From: CAZXEJ01 sp964639895
GTDB taxonomy: Bacteria; Desulfobacterota_D; UBA1144; Nemesobacterales; JADFKM01
Assembly (NCBI GenBank): GCA_964639895.1
Contig: CAZXEJ010000006.1
Coordinates: 1 to 64,000 of the forward strand
Reading direction: 5' to 3'
Length of the DNA stretch: 64,000 bases
Shown here: in pieces, positions 19,297-27,575 of the stretch
Layout of the letters: every line of letters starts with the position of its first letter
Position numbering within the stretch: position 1 is the stretch's first letter
Translations under genes and position numbers: made by a program
Notes under the pieces: generated by a model
What the model was told of the DNA's origin: nothing
The model's input: only the letters and a program-made list of their open reading frames with translations
Databases searched by the model: none

Positions 19297-19311
19297 GCCG
19301 CCCCCGGCGGC
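19297..19311. repeat. GC inverted repeat over the purL -35 region
   Basis: GCCGCC (19297-19302) and GGCGGC (19306-19311) are perfect complements separated by CCC. The repeat sits where the -35 box of the purL promoter should be, a typical place for an operator. It could also arise by chance in GC-rich sequence. Confidence 0.35.
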
Positions 19312-19616
19312 TAGGAGGCGTGCACAGGGTGGGTTCCGCCGTGAGCCGCCGGTCTCTACCAGTAGGTGGCCGCGCGCAACGTGGTAAGGGGGAGCGCCCC
19401 CGCAAGAGAGTGATTTTCGGATGGGGGGCTCACGGCGGTGACGGCGGTGGCGCCCGTAAGGGTCGGCTGCGGCAAGAGCCGTTCCCCATGGATGCGATCC
19501 CTCCCTCCTCAAGCGGTCCTTCCGGTGCCCGATGGTCTGAGACGCGAGAAAACAGCCTCGCGTAGGTGTTGGAAGCGGAGCCCTGTACGGGAGGACGAAG
19601 CGGTCTCTACATCCTC

Positions 19617-19650
19617 ACGAGGGGACGGCCGTGACGAGGGGACGGCCGTG
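19617..19650. repeat. Tandem duplication, 2 x 17 bp
   Basis: The 17-bp unit ACGAGGGGACGGCCGTG occurs twice in direct succession (19617-19633 and 19634-19650) with no mismatch. It lies in a non-coding spacer. It is probably a recent slippage duplication; no other copies were noticed in the window. Confidence 0.85.
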
Positions 19651-19881
19651 GCAGGCGCTCTCGAAGAAGCCTCTACTTACTGTACCGTAATTGTTTCTGT
19701 TCCCATGTCGGAGGTCGCCTCGGCCGGCGTGTATCGACGATATGAAGCCAAGTACGCTGAGGAAATGAATGTATGCCTGGGAGTACTCGAAAGGTGGGGG
19801 GCGGGCCTAGCGCGTGGGCTATGTAGTCACCCAACCTCTACCGGCTGGGTCCGGTGCTGAATGGTGCAGCGGTTCCTGCCG

Positions 19882-21342
19882 TTATACGGCAGTCGCCTCC
19901 GAGTGGACCCTATCATCCTGTCGGGTCCGCCCGTAGACGGCGTAGCGGTGGTGAAGTTCCATGTACTTCGAGGGGTTACGCATCATCCTCATCAGGTTGA
20001 ACACCTTGAGCGCGACACCCACGTTGTGGCGGGAGAGCTTGGCTAATATCTTGGACAGGAAGCGCAGGTTGAGCTTCGAAGAGACGTGTCCGTAGTTGAA
20101 CAGCGCGGCATATCGCTCGTAGAACCTCTCAAGCGGAAGCCGTGTGGGAAGGACAGCGTGCAGGAGATCGTAGAAGTAGTAGTTGCGTGTCGTAAGTTCG
20201 TCCTTCCTCTCCTCGTAGACCTCCGTGCCCGGCAGCGGGGTCAGGATGGTGAACGTGGGGCCTGCCAGCTCGTGTGCCGCCACGTAGCGCTCCAGCTTGT
20301 CGAAGTCCTCCTCGTCGAAGGCGGGGTCGACGATGAACGTGGCAATGGGATGTATGCCGATCGAGCGGACGTAGTCGAGTGCCTGCTCGTTGATGGAGGA
20401 GGTGGTTCGCTTGTTCACCGATTTGAGACCCTCGTCGTCCACCTTCTCGATACCTATGAAAAGCGTCTTGAGGCCCACTTCCCTCCAGAGCGCGATGAGG
20501 TCCTTGTGCCTTACGATGAGGTCGGCCCTCGTCTCGGCCGTATACTGCTTCTTCACCCCCTCGTGCTTGAGCATCAGGGCCAGCTTCTCCGATTCCTTGC
20601 GGTTTATGAACGCGATGTCGTCGGTGAAGAATATGTGGTCTTCCTCGATGGCGACGATCTCCTCGAGCGCCCGTTCCGGGTCTTTCACCCGCGCCTTGCG
20701 GTTGAAGAACACCCAAACGCTGCAGAAGTTGCAGTCGAAGGGGCAGCCGCGGCTTGTCTCCATTGTGGCCGAGGGCACGTCGAAGCCCACGTGATAGTGG
20801 TCGCGCAGGTGGCGTGTCAGGTGACGGGCCGGCAAGGGGAAGTCGTCGATGCTCTTTGCGAGCGGGCGGGGCCGGAACAGGCCTTCGCGTCGGGAGCGGC
20901 GCGTCAGCACGCCGGCCACTTCGGCCGGGTCTCCTCCCGCTTCGAGGCGGTCGGCGAGCTCGGCCGCCGTCGCTTCGCCTTCACCCACGCAGACGGCGTC
21001 CACGTCGTCGGTAAGCACGTCATCCGGAAGGAGCGAAGCGTGGTGTCCGCCCACGAAAACGAACGCCTTGCGATCGAACCCCTTTACGAAGCGGGCGATG
21101 TCCACGGTCGAGTATACGTCTGTCGTAAACGAACAGCTTATGCCCACGGCCCGGGGACGGAAGCGGCGCAGCTCCTCTTCGAGGCGGCGCCTCTTCTCCA
21201 CCTTGAGGTCCAGGATGCGTACGTCGTGGCCGTGCTCGATGAGCGGCGAGGCTATGGACTCCAGTCCCAGCGGCTCTGTGGTGACAATCTTGCTTATACC
21301 GAAACTCGTACCTTGGTTGGGTTGGATGAGAAGCACCTTCAT
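19882..21342 (-). CDS. B12-binding-domain radical SAM protein
   Basis: A class B type radical SAM enzyme of 486 aa. An N-terminal cobalamin-binding Rossmann domain (about 1-150, with FVGGHHASLL and VCVGEGEATA) is followed by a radical SAM core. The core contains C200, C204 and C207 (RGCPFDCNFC), which bind the [4Fe-4S] cluster that cleaves S-adenosylmethionine. Members methylate unactivated carbons or build lipids, pigments and antibiotics. The length and architecture resemble hopanoid methylases such as HpnP/HpnR, but no hopanoid gene is nearby, so the substrate is unknown. ATG 21342 (MKVLLIQPNQG) is preferred over the start 18 nt upstream. Confidence 0.85.
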   Translation of the reverse strand: MKVLLIQPNQGTSFGISKIVTTEPLGLESIASPLIEHGHDVRILDLKVEKRRRLEEELRRFRPRAVGISCSFTTDVYSTVDIARFVKGFDRKAFVFVGGHHASLLPDDVLTDDVDAVCVGEGEATAAELADRLEAGGDPAEVAGVLTRRSRREGLFRPRPLAKSIDDFPLPARHLTRHLRDHYHVGFDVPSATMETSRGCPFDCNFCSVWVFFNRKARVKDPERALEEIVAIEEDHIFFTDDIAFINRKESEKLALMLKHEGVKKQYTAETRADLIVRHKDLIALWREVGLKTLFIGIEKVDDEGLKSVNKRTTSSINEQALDYVRSIGIHPIATFIVDPAFDEEDFDKLERYVAAHELAGPTFTILTPLPGTEVYEERKDELTTRNYYFYDLLHAVLPTRLPLERFYERYAALFNYGHVSSKLNLRFLSKILAKLSRHNVGVALKVFNLMRMMRNPSKYMELHHRYAVYGRTRQDDRVHSEATAV

Positions 21343-21449
21343 GTAAATAGAATATCTCACATAGGAGCCCTAAATACAAGTGTTCCGGCCGCTCGACTAG
21401 CGGGGGGTGGGATGGAAGACGGCGTAAAAATTAGGTATCTTAATCGTTC

Positions 21450-22541
21450 ATGGCGATGCAGGAGAGGAAGAACGTCGTCGTAGCGATGAGCGGCGGCGTG
21501 GACAGCGCCACGACGGCCGCCCTGCTTAAGGATCGGGGCTGTGAGGTCATCGGGGTGACGATGCAGCTCTGGGACTACGGTTCCGGTGGTGGTGGGGGGT
21601 GCTGCGCCTTGGGGGACGTGCGCGATGCAAGGGCCGCGGCCCGTCGGATAGGGATAAGGCACTATGTGGTGAACTACATGGAGCCGTTCCGCAGGTTCGT
21701 GGTGGATGATTTCGTCCGCAGCTACGCCCGCGGCCTCACGCCCAACCCCTGCGTCCTGTGCAACCAGGTGATGAAGTTCGACCTTCTGCTGCGGCGCGCG
21801 CGGGCACTGGGAGCGGATCTTCTTGCCACGGGCCACTACGCCCGCATCGTGAGGCACGAAGGGGACGGGCTGCTCTACATAGCCAAGGCCGCCGACCGGT
21901 CGAAGGACCAGTCGTACTTTCTGTTCGGCCTCGGTCAGGAGGAGCTCTCGCGTCTCGTGATGCCGCTCGGCGACTTCACGAAGGACGAGGTGCGCCGCAT
22001 GGCCCGCCGGTACGGTCTTCCCGTGGCCGGAAAGAAGGAGAGCCAGGAGGTGTGTTTCGTGCAAGGGGGCGATTACAGGGGCTTTCTGGCCGAGCGCGGC
22101 GGTCTCGGACGGCGCGGCGGCCCTATCGTTGACATGGAGGGCCACGTTCTGGGGCGCCACGACGGTGTGCACGCCTTCACCGTGGGTCAGCGCCGCGGCC
22201 TTGGGCTGGGCGGCGGCGGCAGGAAGCTCTACGTGGTGAGGATAGATCCCGCTGCGGACACCGTGTACGTGGGCGAGGAGGAGGATCTGCTCGCACGCGG
22301 CCTCCTGGCGCGTGGGGTGCGCTGGAGCGGGGAGCCTCCCGCGGCGGGCACCGTGGTTGAGGCCAAGATACGCTACCGCCATCCCGGATGTCCAAGCGAG
22401 TTGAGGCCGCTCGGGGGAGGACGCGTCGAGGTTGTGTTCTCCACCCCTCAGCGGGCCGCGGCGCCGGGTCAGGCAGTGGTGTTCTACGGCGGCGATCGCG
22501 TTCTCGGCGGCGGATGGATAGAAGAGGTGTACGGCCGTTGA
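21450..22541 (+). CDS. mnmA: tRNA 2-thiouridylase MnmA
   Basis: Uses ATP and sulfur relayed from a persulfide to make 2-thiouridine at the wobble position of tRNA-Lys, -Glu and -Gln. The PP-loop SGGVDS is at residues 14-19; the catalytic cysteines are C104 (NPCVLCN) and C202 (ESQEVCF), matching the E. coli pair. Length 363 aa is standard. ATG 21450 is used; a second ATG two codons later is possible. It overlaps the next gene, mtaB, by 3 nt, forming a two-gene tRNA-modification unit. Confidence 0.97.
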   Translation: MAMQERKNVVVAMSGGVDSATTAALLKDRGCEVIGVTMQLWDYGSGGGGGCCALGDVRDARAAARRIGIRHYVVNYMEPFRRFVVDDFVRSYARGLTPNPCVLCNQVMKFDLLLRRARALGADLLATGHYARIVRHEGDGLLYIAKAADRSKDQSYFLFGLGQEELSRLVMPLGDFTKDEVRRMARRYGLPVAGKKESQEVCFVQGGDYRGFLAERGGLGRRGGPIVDMEGHVLGRHDGVHAFTVGQRRGLGLGGGGRKLYVVRIDPAADTVYVGEEEDLLARGLLARGVRWSGEPPAAGTVVEAKIRYRHPGCPSELRPLGGGRVEVVFSTPQRAAAPGQAVVFYGGDRVLGGGWIEEVYGR

Positions 22542-23818
22542 AGAGGGTATCGTTCGTAACGCTGGGTTGCAAGGTCAACCAGTATGACACCAATGCCATA
22601 CGCAACGCCGTCGAGGGCGAGGGGTACGTCGTCGTACCTTTCCCCGAGGAGGCCGACGTATACGTGATCAATACCTGCACCGTCACCCACAGGGCCGATT
22701 CCGAGGCGCGACGGCTCGTAGGCCGGGCCGTGCGTGCAAACCCGCGGGCCGTGGTCATCGTGACCGGTTGCTACGCCCAGACGTCGGCCGCCGAGGTCGG
22801 GGAGCTGCCTGGTGTCGACTACGTTATAGGCAACGCCGACAGGGCACGCGTGGTGGATGTGATACGAAACGGCGTAAAGCGCGCCGAGCCCGAGGTCGCC
22901 GTCTCCGATGTGTTCGCCGAGCGCCGCTTCCAATCACCGCCTGTCGAGCGGTTTCCCGATAGGACGCGCGCGTTCCTGAAGGTCCAGGACGGTTGCAACT
23001 ACCGCTGCACGTTCTGTATCATCCCCTTCGCACGCGGCCGCTCGCGCAGTCTGCCCGCCGAGGAGGTGGTGAGGCGGATCCACACGCTCCGTCGCTCGGG
23101 CTACCGCGAGGTCGTACTCACCGGGGTTCACCTGTCGAGCTACGGAAGGGACATAGGAACCGACCTCTACGGGCTGCTGGCGGCCGTGGAACGGGCCCGT
23201 CCGGGTGTGAGTGTGAGGCTGAGCTCGCTCGATCCCGCCGATATGGACCCGCGCGTGCTCGAACTGGTGGCCCGTTCGGAGGTGTTCCGCCCGAGTCTGC
23301 ATATCGCGCTGCAGAGCGGAGACGGCACCGTCCTCAGGCGCATGAGGCGCCGCTACGGCCCCGACCAGTTCCTGCGCTCGACCGACCTCGCACGCCGCCT
23401 CCTGCCCGAGGCGTCCATCGGGACGGACGTGATCGTGGGTTTCCCGGGTGAGGGCGAGAAGGAGTTCGAGAACACCTACTCCCTGCTCGAGCGGTCAGCC
23501 GTCACATACTTCCACGTGTTCCCCTTCTCGAAGCGGCGCGGCACGCCGGCCGCAACGATGGACGGCCAGGTCGAGGGCCATGTCATAAAGGAGAGGTGCC
23601 GTGTGCTGAGGGAGCTCGGCGCCCGCAAGAAGAGGGAGTTCTATGGCCGCTTCGTGGGCCGTACGGTGCCCGTCCTGGTTGAGAGGCGAGGCCGCGGTAC
23701 GGCGGCCAACTACATGCCCGTCGTGCTCGAGGGGGGTGCGACACCCTCGCCGGGAGAAGAGGTCGGTGTGCTGATAACGCGGGTCGGGGACGAGGCGGCC
23801 GTGGGCCTGGTTGTGTAG
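22538..23818 (+). CDS. mtaB: tRNA t6A37 methylthiotransferase MtaB
   Basis: Radical SAM enzyme that converts t6A37 to ms2t6A37 in tRNAs reading ANN codons. The N-terminal cluster cysteines are C11 (LGCKVNQ), C47 (NTCTVTHRAD) and C78 (VTGCYAQ); the radical SAM triad is C153, C157 and C160 (GCNYRCTFC). A TRAM-like C-terminal domain follows. The start appears to be TTG at 22538 in the TTGA overlap with the mnmA stop, with AGAGGTG upstream; longer in-frame starts give no homologous sequence. 426 aa. Confidence 0.94.
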   Translation: MKRVSFVTLGCKVNQYDTNAIRNAVEGEGYVVVPFPEEADVYVINTCTVTHRADSEARRLVGRAVRANPRAVVIVTGCYAQTSAAEVGELPGVDYVIGNADRARVVDVIRNGVKRAEPEVAVSDVFAERRFQSPPVERFPDRTRAFLKVQDGCNYRCTFCIIPFARGRSRSLPAEEVVRRIHTLRRSGYREVVLTGVHLSSYGRDIGTDLYGLLAAVERARPGVSVRLSSLDPADMDPRVLELVARSEVFRPSLHIALQSGDGTVLRRMRRRYGPDQFLRSTDLARRLLPEASIGTDVIVGFPGEGEKEFENTYSLLERSAVTYFHVFPFSKRRGTPAATMDGQVEGHVIKERCRVLRELGARKKREFYGRFVGRTVPVLVERRGRGTAANYMPVVLEGGATPSPGEEVGVLITRVGDEAAVGLVV

Positions 23819-23847
23819 GGTCTTCTCGGCCGGGGCGAACAACAACC

Positions 23848-24870
23848 ATGGCCGTTTTAGATCGAGCACGCTTTTTCCTCTTGTCGCTGTGCGTCTCGGC
23901 GCTTCTGGTTGCCGCCGGGTCGGCGCCTGGGGCTTCTTCCCCGCGGCCTCCCCGGTCCCAAGTCGCTGCCCCGCCGCCGCTGCCCGCCGAGCCGGCCGAG
24001 GACGGCGTCATAAGGATATGGGCCCTCTCCGACATACAGCCTCGCACCGACTGGGAGAAGGCCCATTTCCTCGAGGCCGTAGACGACGTGAACCGTAACG
24101 TGCCCGGCATCGACCTCGCCGTCGTGGCGGGCGATCTGGTCAACCGCCCTTCGCGTGCACGCTACGAGTGGTATCTCGCCACGAGGGGCAGCTCGTACAT
24201 CGAGCACTGGTACGAGATAGCCGGCAACCACGACATCAAGTCAGACGACGGCGCCCTCTACAGGAAGCTCGTCCAAACCCGCATGCACTATTCGTTCGCC
24301 GTCGAGGGGCTGCTGTTCATCATGATGTCCGACGAAGTGCCCGGCGCTCCGACCGACATCTCCGACGAGACATTCCGGTGGTGGAAACGCTTGGTGGAGG
24401 AGAACCAGGACAAGATAATCGTGGTCGTAACTCATGCCCCCCTGGAGGGAAGCCGCATACCTCTTTCCCAGGTGGGACGGCGGCAGATCCGGGACTCCGA
24501 GCGGTTCCGCCGCGTACTCCGGAGCAAGCGGGTCGACCTCTGGCTGAACGGCCATAACCACGTCCCCCACTGGTTCCCCTACGATGTGAGCCGAGTAGAC
24601 GAACTGGGCGGAACGGTGTTCGTAAACGTGAGCGCCATAAGGAAGGAGTTCATGAAGCACTCGGAGTCGCGCATCCTGGAGTTCAGGTGCGGAAGCGGCC
24701 AGGTGGTAATACGCTCTCGCGACCACACGGAGGAGCGGTTCAACGACCGCCTTGAGCGGCGTTACGATTTGTCCAAGCCCCTGCGTTGCGACGGCACCGC
24801 TGAAAGAGACGGCCGTGCCGCCCAGGCCCGCACGGACGCCTACCGTAACGGGGGAACACCCTCTCGGTGA
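23848..24870 (+). CDS. Exported calcineurin-like phosphoesterase
   Basis: A dimetal phosphoesterase of 340 aa with an N-terminal signal peptide (hydrophobic residues about 9-24, no lipobox Cys) and a Pro/Ala-rich linker, so it probably acts outside the cytoplasm. The metal-site motifs are in order: SDIQ (61-64), GD (95-96), GNHD (126-129), H196 (VTHAP) and GHNH (235-238). The first motif is DxQ where most family members have DxH. The substrate cannot be read from the sequence; phosphodiesters or phosphoproteins are both known for the fold. It lies 29 bp after mtaB and may be co-transcribed. Confidence 0.85.
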   Translation: MAVLDRARFFLLSLCVSALLVAAGSAPGASSPRPPRSQVAAPPPLPAEPAEDGVIRIWALSDIQPRTDWEKAHFLEAVDDVNRNVPGIDLAVVAGDLVNRPSRARYEWYLATRGSSYIEHWYEIAGNHDIKSDDGALYRKLVQTRMHYSFAVEGLLFIMMSDEVPGAPTDISDETFRWWKRLVEENQDKIIVVVTHAPLEGSRIPLSQVGRRQIRDSERFRRVLRSKRVDLWLNGHNHVPHWFPYDVSRVDELGGTVFVNVSAIRKEFMKHSESRILEFRCGSGQVVIRSRDHTEERFNDRLERRYDLSKPLRCDGTAERDGRAAQARTDAYRNGGTPSR

Positions 24871-25967
24871 GCCTCCGTCCGGGCGCAGTTTCCCCGGGTA
24901 ACCCCGTGTGTTGCCGCGGCTCGTGTGAGAACCGTAGAGAGGCGCGACCTTACCGCGTCACCCCTCAACCCACCCGGTCGCCGTTGGGAGTGCACAACCC
25001 CGGCCCGTCTCCGGGCGTGGTTCGCTACGGATGAGGGGCTGGATGGGAAAGTTGGCTCCCACCCGTACCCCTGTCCCGCCGTTGGATGCATCCATGGCTG
25101 TGGTGCCGCCTGCCTGCACCCTGTGCGCATCCCATGACGTGATGCCGTGGCGGAGTAGGAAGTAGCCTTGAGTGCCGATGGCCGAAGGGGCGACGGGGTA
25201 CCGGGCGGGCTGGGACGGTTGAAGTGGAGACCGAGTCTCGGTGTTCCCATCGAGGCACGCGGGTGAGGGTCGCCGCGGCCGGGGATTCAGAGCCCCTTCA
25301 TCCGCCCGTCCCGGTGGGTCGCGGATGCGATGCGGCGGTGTGTGCGGTGCCCCCCTACGGCGTCTCCGTCCACGCTGTGGTCTGGCTGGTGCGAGCGGCG
25401 GGAGGGCCTGGGCGGTTGTGTCGAATCGCCCGCGAGCCCCCCCGAGCCCTCTGCGGGACGCCACCTGCCAGGGGTTCGACGCCGTACCCGGAACCCCGTC
25501 ACGCCCGGGCTTCAGCTACGTGCTTGCCGTCCGGGGCGTGCCCTCTCAACCGGTCTTCGGGGGGCCGTGAATGCGACTCCTACTCCGTCCCAGCCGGGGA
25601 AACACTGATGTCGCCGCACTCGGCACCGCCTGTGCTGCTTCCCAAACCCGCGTGACCACTGCAGCCCTGCCGCCGAGGCCGAATCGACGGGCGAAGCCTG
25701 TAGCTCAGTGCCATATGTTCCGGTCTCAGGCGGTGCGCACGCACACGCACACACAGGGGATGCATTCAATACGTCACCCCACAGCTGCACGCGCCCGTGC
25801 ATAGCGCCCCACACGGAGGCGCGTGGTTGCACGCGCGGGGTACGTCCTGTGGTTGTCCATGATGCAACAGGTGTCGCACGGTGCTCCTCGGACGGGCTGG
25901 GTACCGCAGGAAGGGGTGGTCGATTCTTGTCCTCTTTCGGGCCCGGAAGGGGCCGGCGAGGGGGCGG
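24871..25967. other. 1.1-kb spacer without a gene
   Basis: Between the phosphoesterase (+) and the VWA gene (-), which converge. The open frames are short and read as Pro/Arg/Gly-rich nonsense. There is a short CA-rich simple repeat at 25735-25755. The string GTAGCTCAG near 25701 resembles a tRNA D-arm, but no cloverleaf follows. Nothing else was recognised. Confidence 0.6.
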
Positions 25968-27575
25968 TCAGACCACCTTTTTGCGACGGGTGAAGTAGTC
26001 TACGAGAAGGTACTTGCCCAACTGGCTCGGGGTGGTGAAGAAGGCCCTGCCCTTGTTTATGCGGGTCATCTCGTCGACGAACCTTCTCAGCGTGGGGCTG
26101 TCGTCCAGCATGAAGGTGTTTATGGTTATGCCCTTGGCCGTGCAGCGCTTTATCTCCTTCAGGGTCTCGAACGTTGCCCTCGGGCTCAGGCCTCCGAAGA
26201 ACATGGGCAGCTCCACCTGGAGGTAGCCGTCCACGTAGTAGGCCGTGGGCTGGCCGTCGGTGATGAGGATTATCTGCTTGTTAGGGGTGCGGTGGGGGGC
26301 GATCAGCTTCGTGGCCAGGTGGATCGCCTCCTGGATGTTTGTGAAGGGGTCGTTCGAATCCCAGCTCGTAAGCGATAGCTGCTGCGGGGTGAGCAGGCGC
26401 GCCCGTGTGGAGAAACCTATTATGTAGAAGTTGTCGCGGGGGTGACGCGTGCTGATGAGGTGTTCCATCGCAAGGGCCACCCGCTTTGCGGCGGGGAAGC
26501 GTCCCTGGAAGCTCATCGACCAGCTGAGATCGAGCAGCAGGGCCGTAGTCGCCACGGTGTTGAACTCCGATTCGTAGACCTCGAAGTCCTCGGGGGCGAG
26601 CTCGATCCTTCCTTCCTTGGTGCCGCGTGCGAGCGATTTCTTGAGCGTCGAGACGACGTTCACGTTGAAGGGGTCGCCGAATTCGTATTGCTTCGTGCTG
26701 TGGGCCTTGATGGATCCCTCACCACGGTGGGGCGTCTCGTGGGTGCCGAACTTGTGCCTGTCGAGCGAAGAGAACACATCCCTTAGCGCCATCTCGCCTA
26801 TCTTTCGGATGCCCTTGGGGGTGAGCTCGGTGTGCTGGCCGCGGCTCGTGATGTAGCCCGCGGATTCCAGGCGCGAGCGAAAGTCGCGCAGCAGCAGGAA
26901 CGACTCGTATGCCGCCTCGCCCAACAGCTCGCCCAGCTCCTCGGAGGTGATCTCGCTCAACTGTCCCGTGCGCAGGTTGTGCTCGAGTCGCTCCAAGCGC
27001 TCGAACTCGTCCAATATGTCGAGGGCCTGCTCCAGCGTGAGCGGTTCCTTGCCGGTGTTCCGGTCGCCGTAGCGGTTGAGGAACTTCTCGAGCCTCTTTA
27101 TCCCTTCGAGCAGTCCGCGCAGCTCGTCGAACCTGCGTGCGGCCTCTTCGTCCATGAAGTCGTAGTCCGACAGGGCCGAGACGGCGGAACTCAGCCGCCG
27201 GGGCAGGTTCTCGAGCGTTCCCTTGCGGCGCTCGTACTCCTCGGGGTCCTCGTCGGCGAGGGCGGACTCGATGTGTTCTTTCTCGAGCTCCACGATACGC
27301 TCGAGCTGCTCGCGCAGCTCCGCCAGCGGCGAGCCGAAGTCCCAGCGGCGCAGTTGCTCGTCTCTGTATCGGGCGATCTCGGAGCGCAGGTCCTCGATCC
27401 CCATTACCCGGAACCCCTTTCCCGAGACGCCCTGCTTCAAAATCCAGTCGATGGCCTCGTCCGGAGTCCAGCCTTCCATGAGGAAGTTCGACAGCTCCTT
27501 GAACAGCTCCTCGGTCTCGAGTCGGAACTCGTCCTGGGTGCCGTCCCACTTTAGATAGCGGTATCTTACGCTCAC
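25968..27575 (-). CDS. VWA-domain protein, partner of the upstream AAA+ ATPase
   Basis: 535 aa. The N-terminal two-thirds is charged and helical (about residues 85-330). The C-terminal von Willebrand A domain (about 343-530) carries the MIDAS metal site DLSWS, with D349, S351 and S353. Such proteins pair with MoxR/Mg-chelatase-like AAA+ ATPases to insert metals into, or remodel, other proteins. From memory, the pair resembles mycobacterial Rv0958/Rv0959, whose function is not settled. The start is GTG 27575, overlapping the ATPase stop by 4 nt (GTGA), so translation is almost certainly coupled. No BchH/ChlH-like chelatase large subunit is present in the window. Confidence 0.88.
   Translation of the reverse strand: MSVRYRYLKWDGTQDEFRLETEELFKELSNFLMEGWTPDEAIDWILKQGVSGKGFRVMGIEDLRSEIARYRDEQLRRWDFGSPLAELREQLERIVELEKEHIESALADEDPEEYERRKGTLENLPRRLSSAVSALSDYDFMDEEAARRFDELRGLLEGIKRLEKFLNRYGDRNTGKEPLTLEQALDILDEFERLERLEHNLRTGQLSEITSEELGELLGEAAYESFLLLRDFRSRLESAGYITSRGQHTELTPKGIRKIGEMALRDVFSSLDRHKFGTHETPHRGEGSIKAHSTKQYEFGDPFNVNVVSTLKKSLARGTKEGRIELAPEDFEVYESEFNTVATTALLLDLSWSMSFQGRFPAAKRVALAMEHLISTRHPRDNFYIIGFSTRARLLTPQQLSLTSWDSNDPFTNIQEAIHLATKLIAPHRTPNKQIILITDGQPTAYYVDGYLQVELPMFFGGLSPRATFETLKEIKRCTAKGITINTFMLDDSPTLRRFVDEMTRINKGRAFFTTPSQLGKYLLVDYFTRRKKVV

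Larger units (their letters stand above)
19250..19881. other. Spacer between purL and the radical SAM gene
   Basis: No credible gene: the open frames read as Arg/Ser/Gly-rich low-similarity translations. The right part of purL's upstream region holds a TATAAT box (19284-19289, - strand) and a perfect GC hairpin (19297-19311). A 17-bp tandem duplication lies at 19617-19650. The rest is G-rich on + and otherwise featureless. Confidence 0.6.

Noticed and set aside
20086..21483. 465-codon open frame on + opposite the radical SAM gene
   Set aside because: Antisense to a gene with intact radical SAM motifs; the composition is typical of a shadow frame.
25697..25760. tRNA-like string GTAGCTCAG
   Set aside because: No acceptor, anticodon or T-arm pairing can be built around it.
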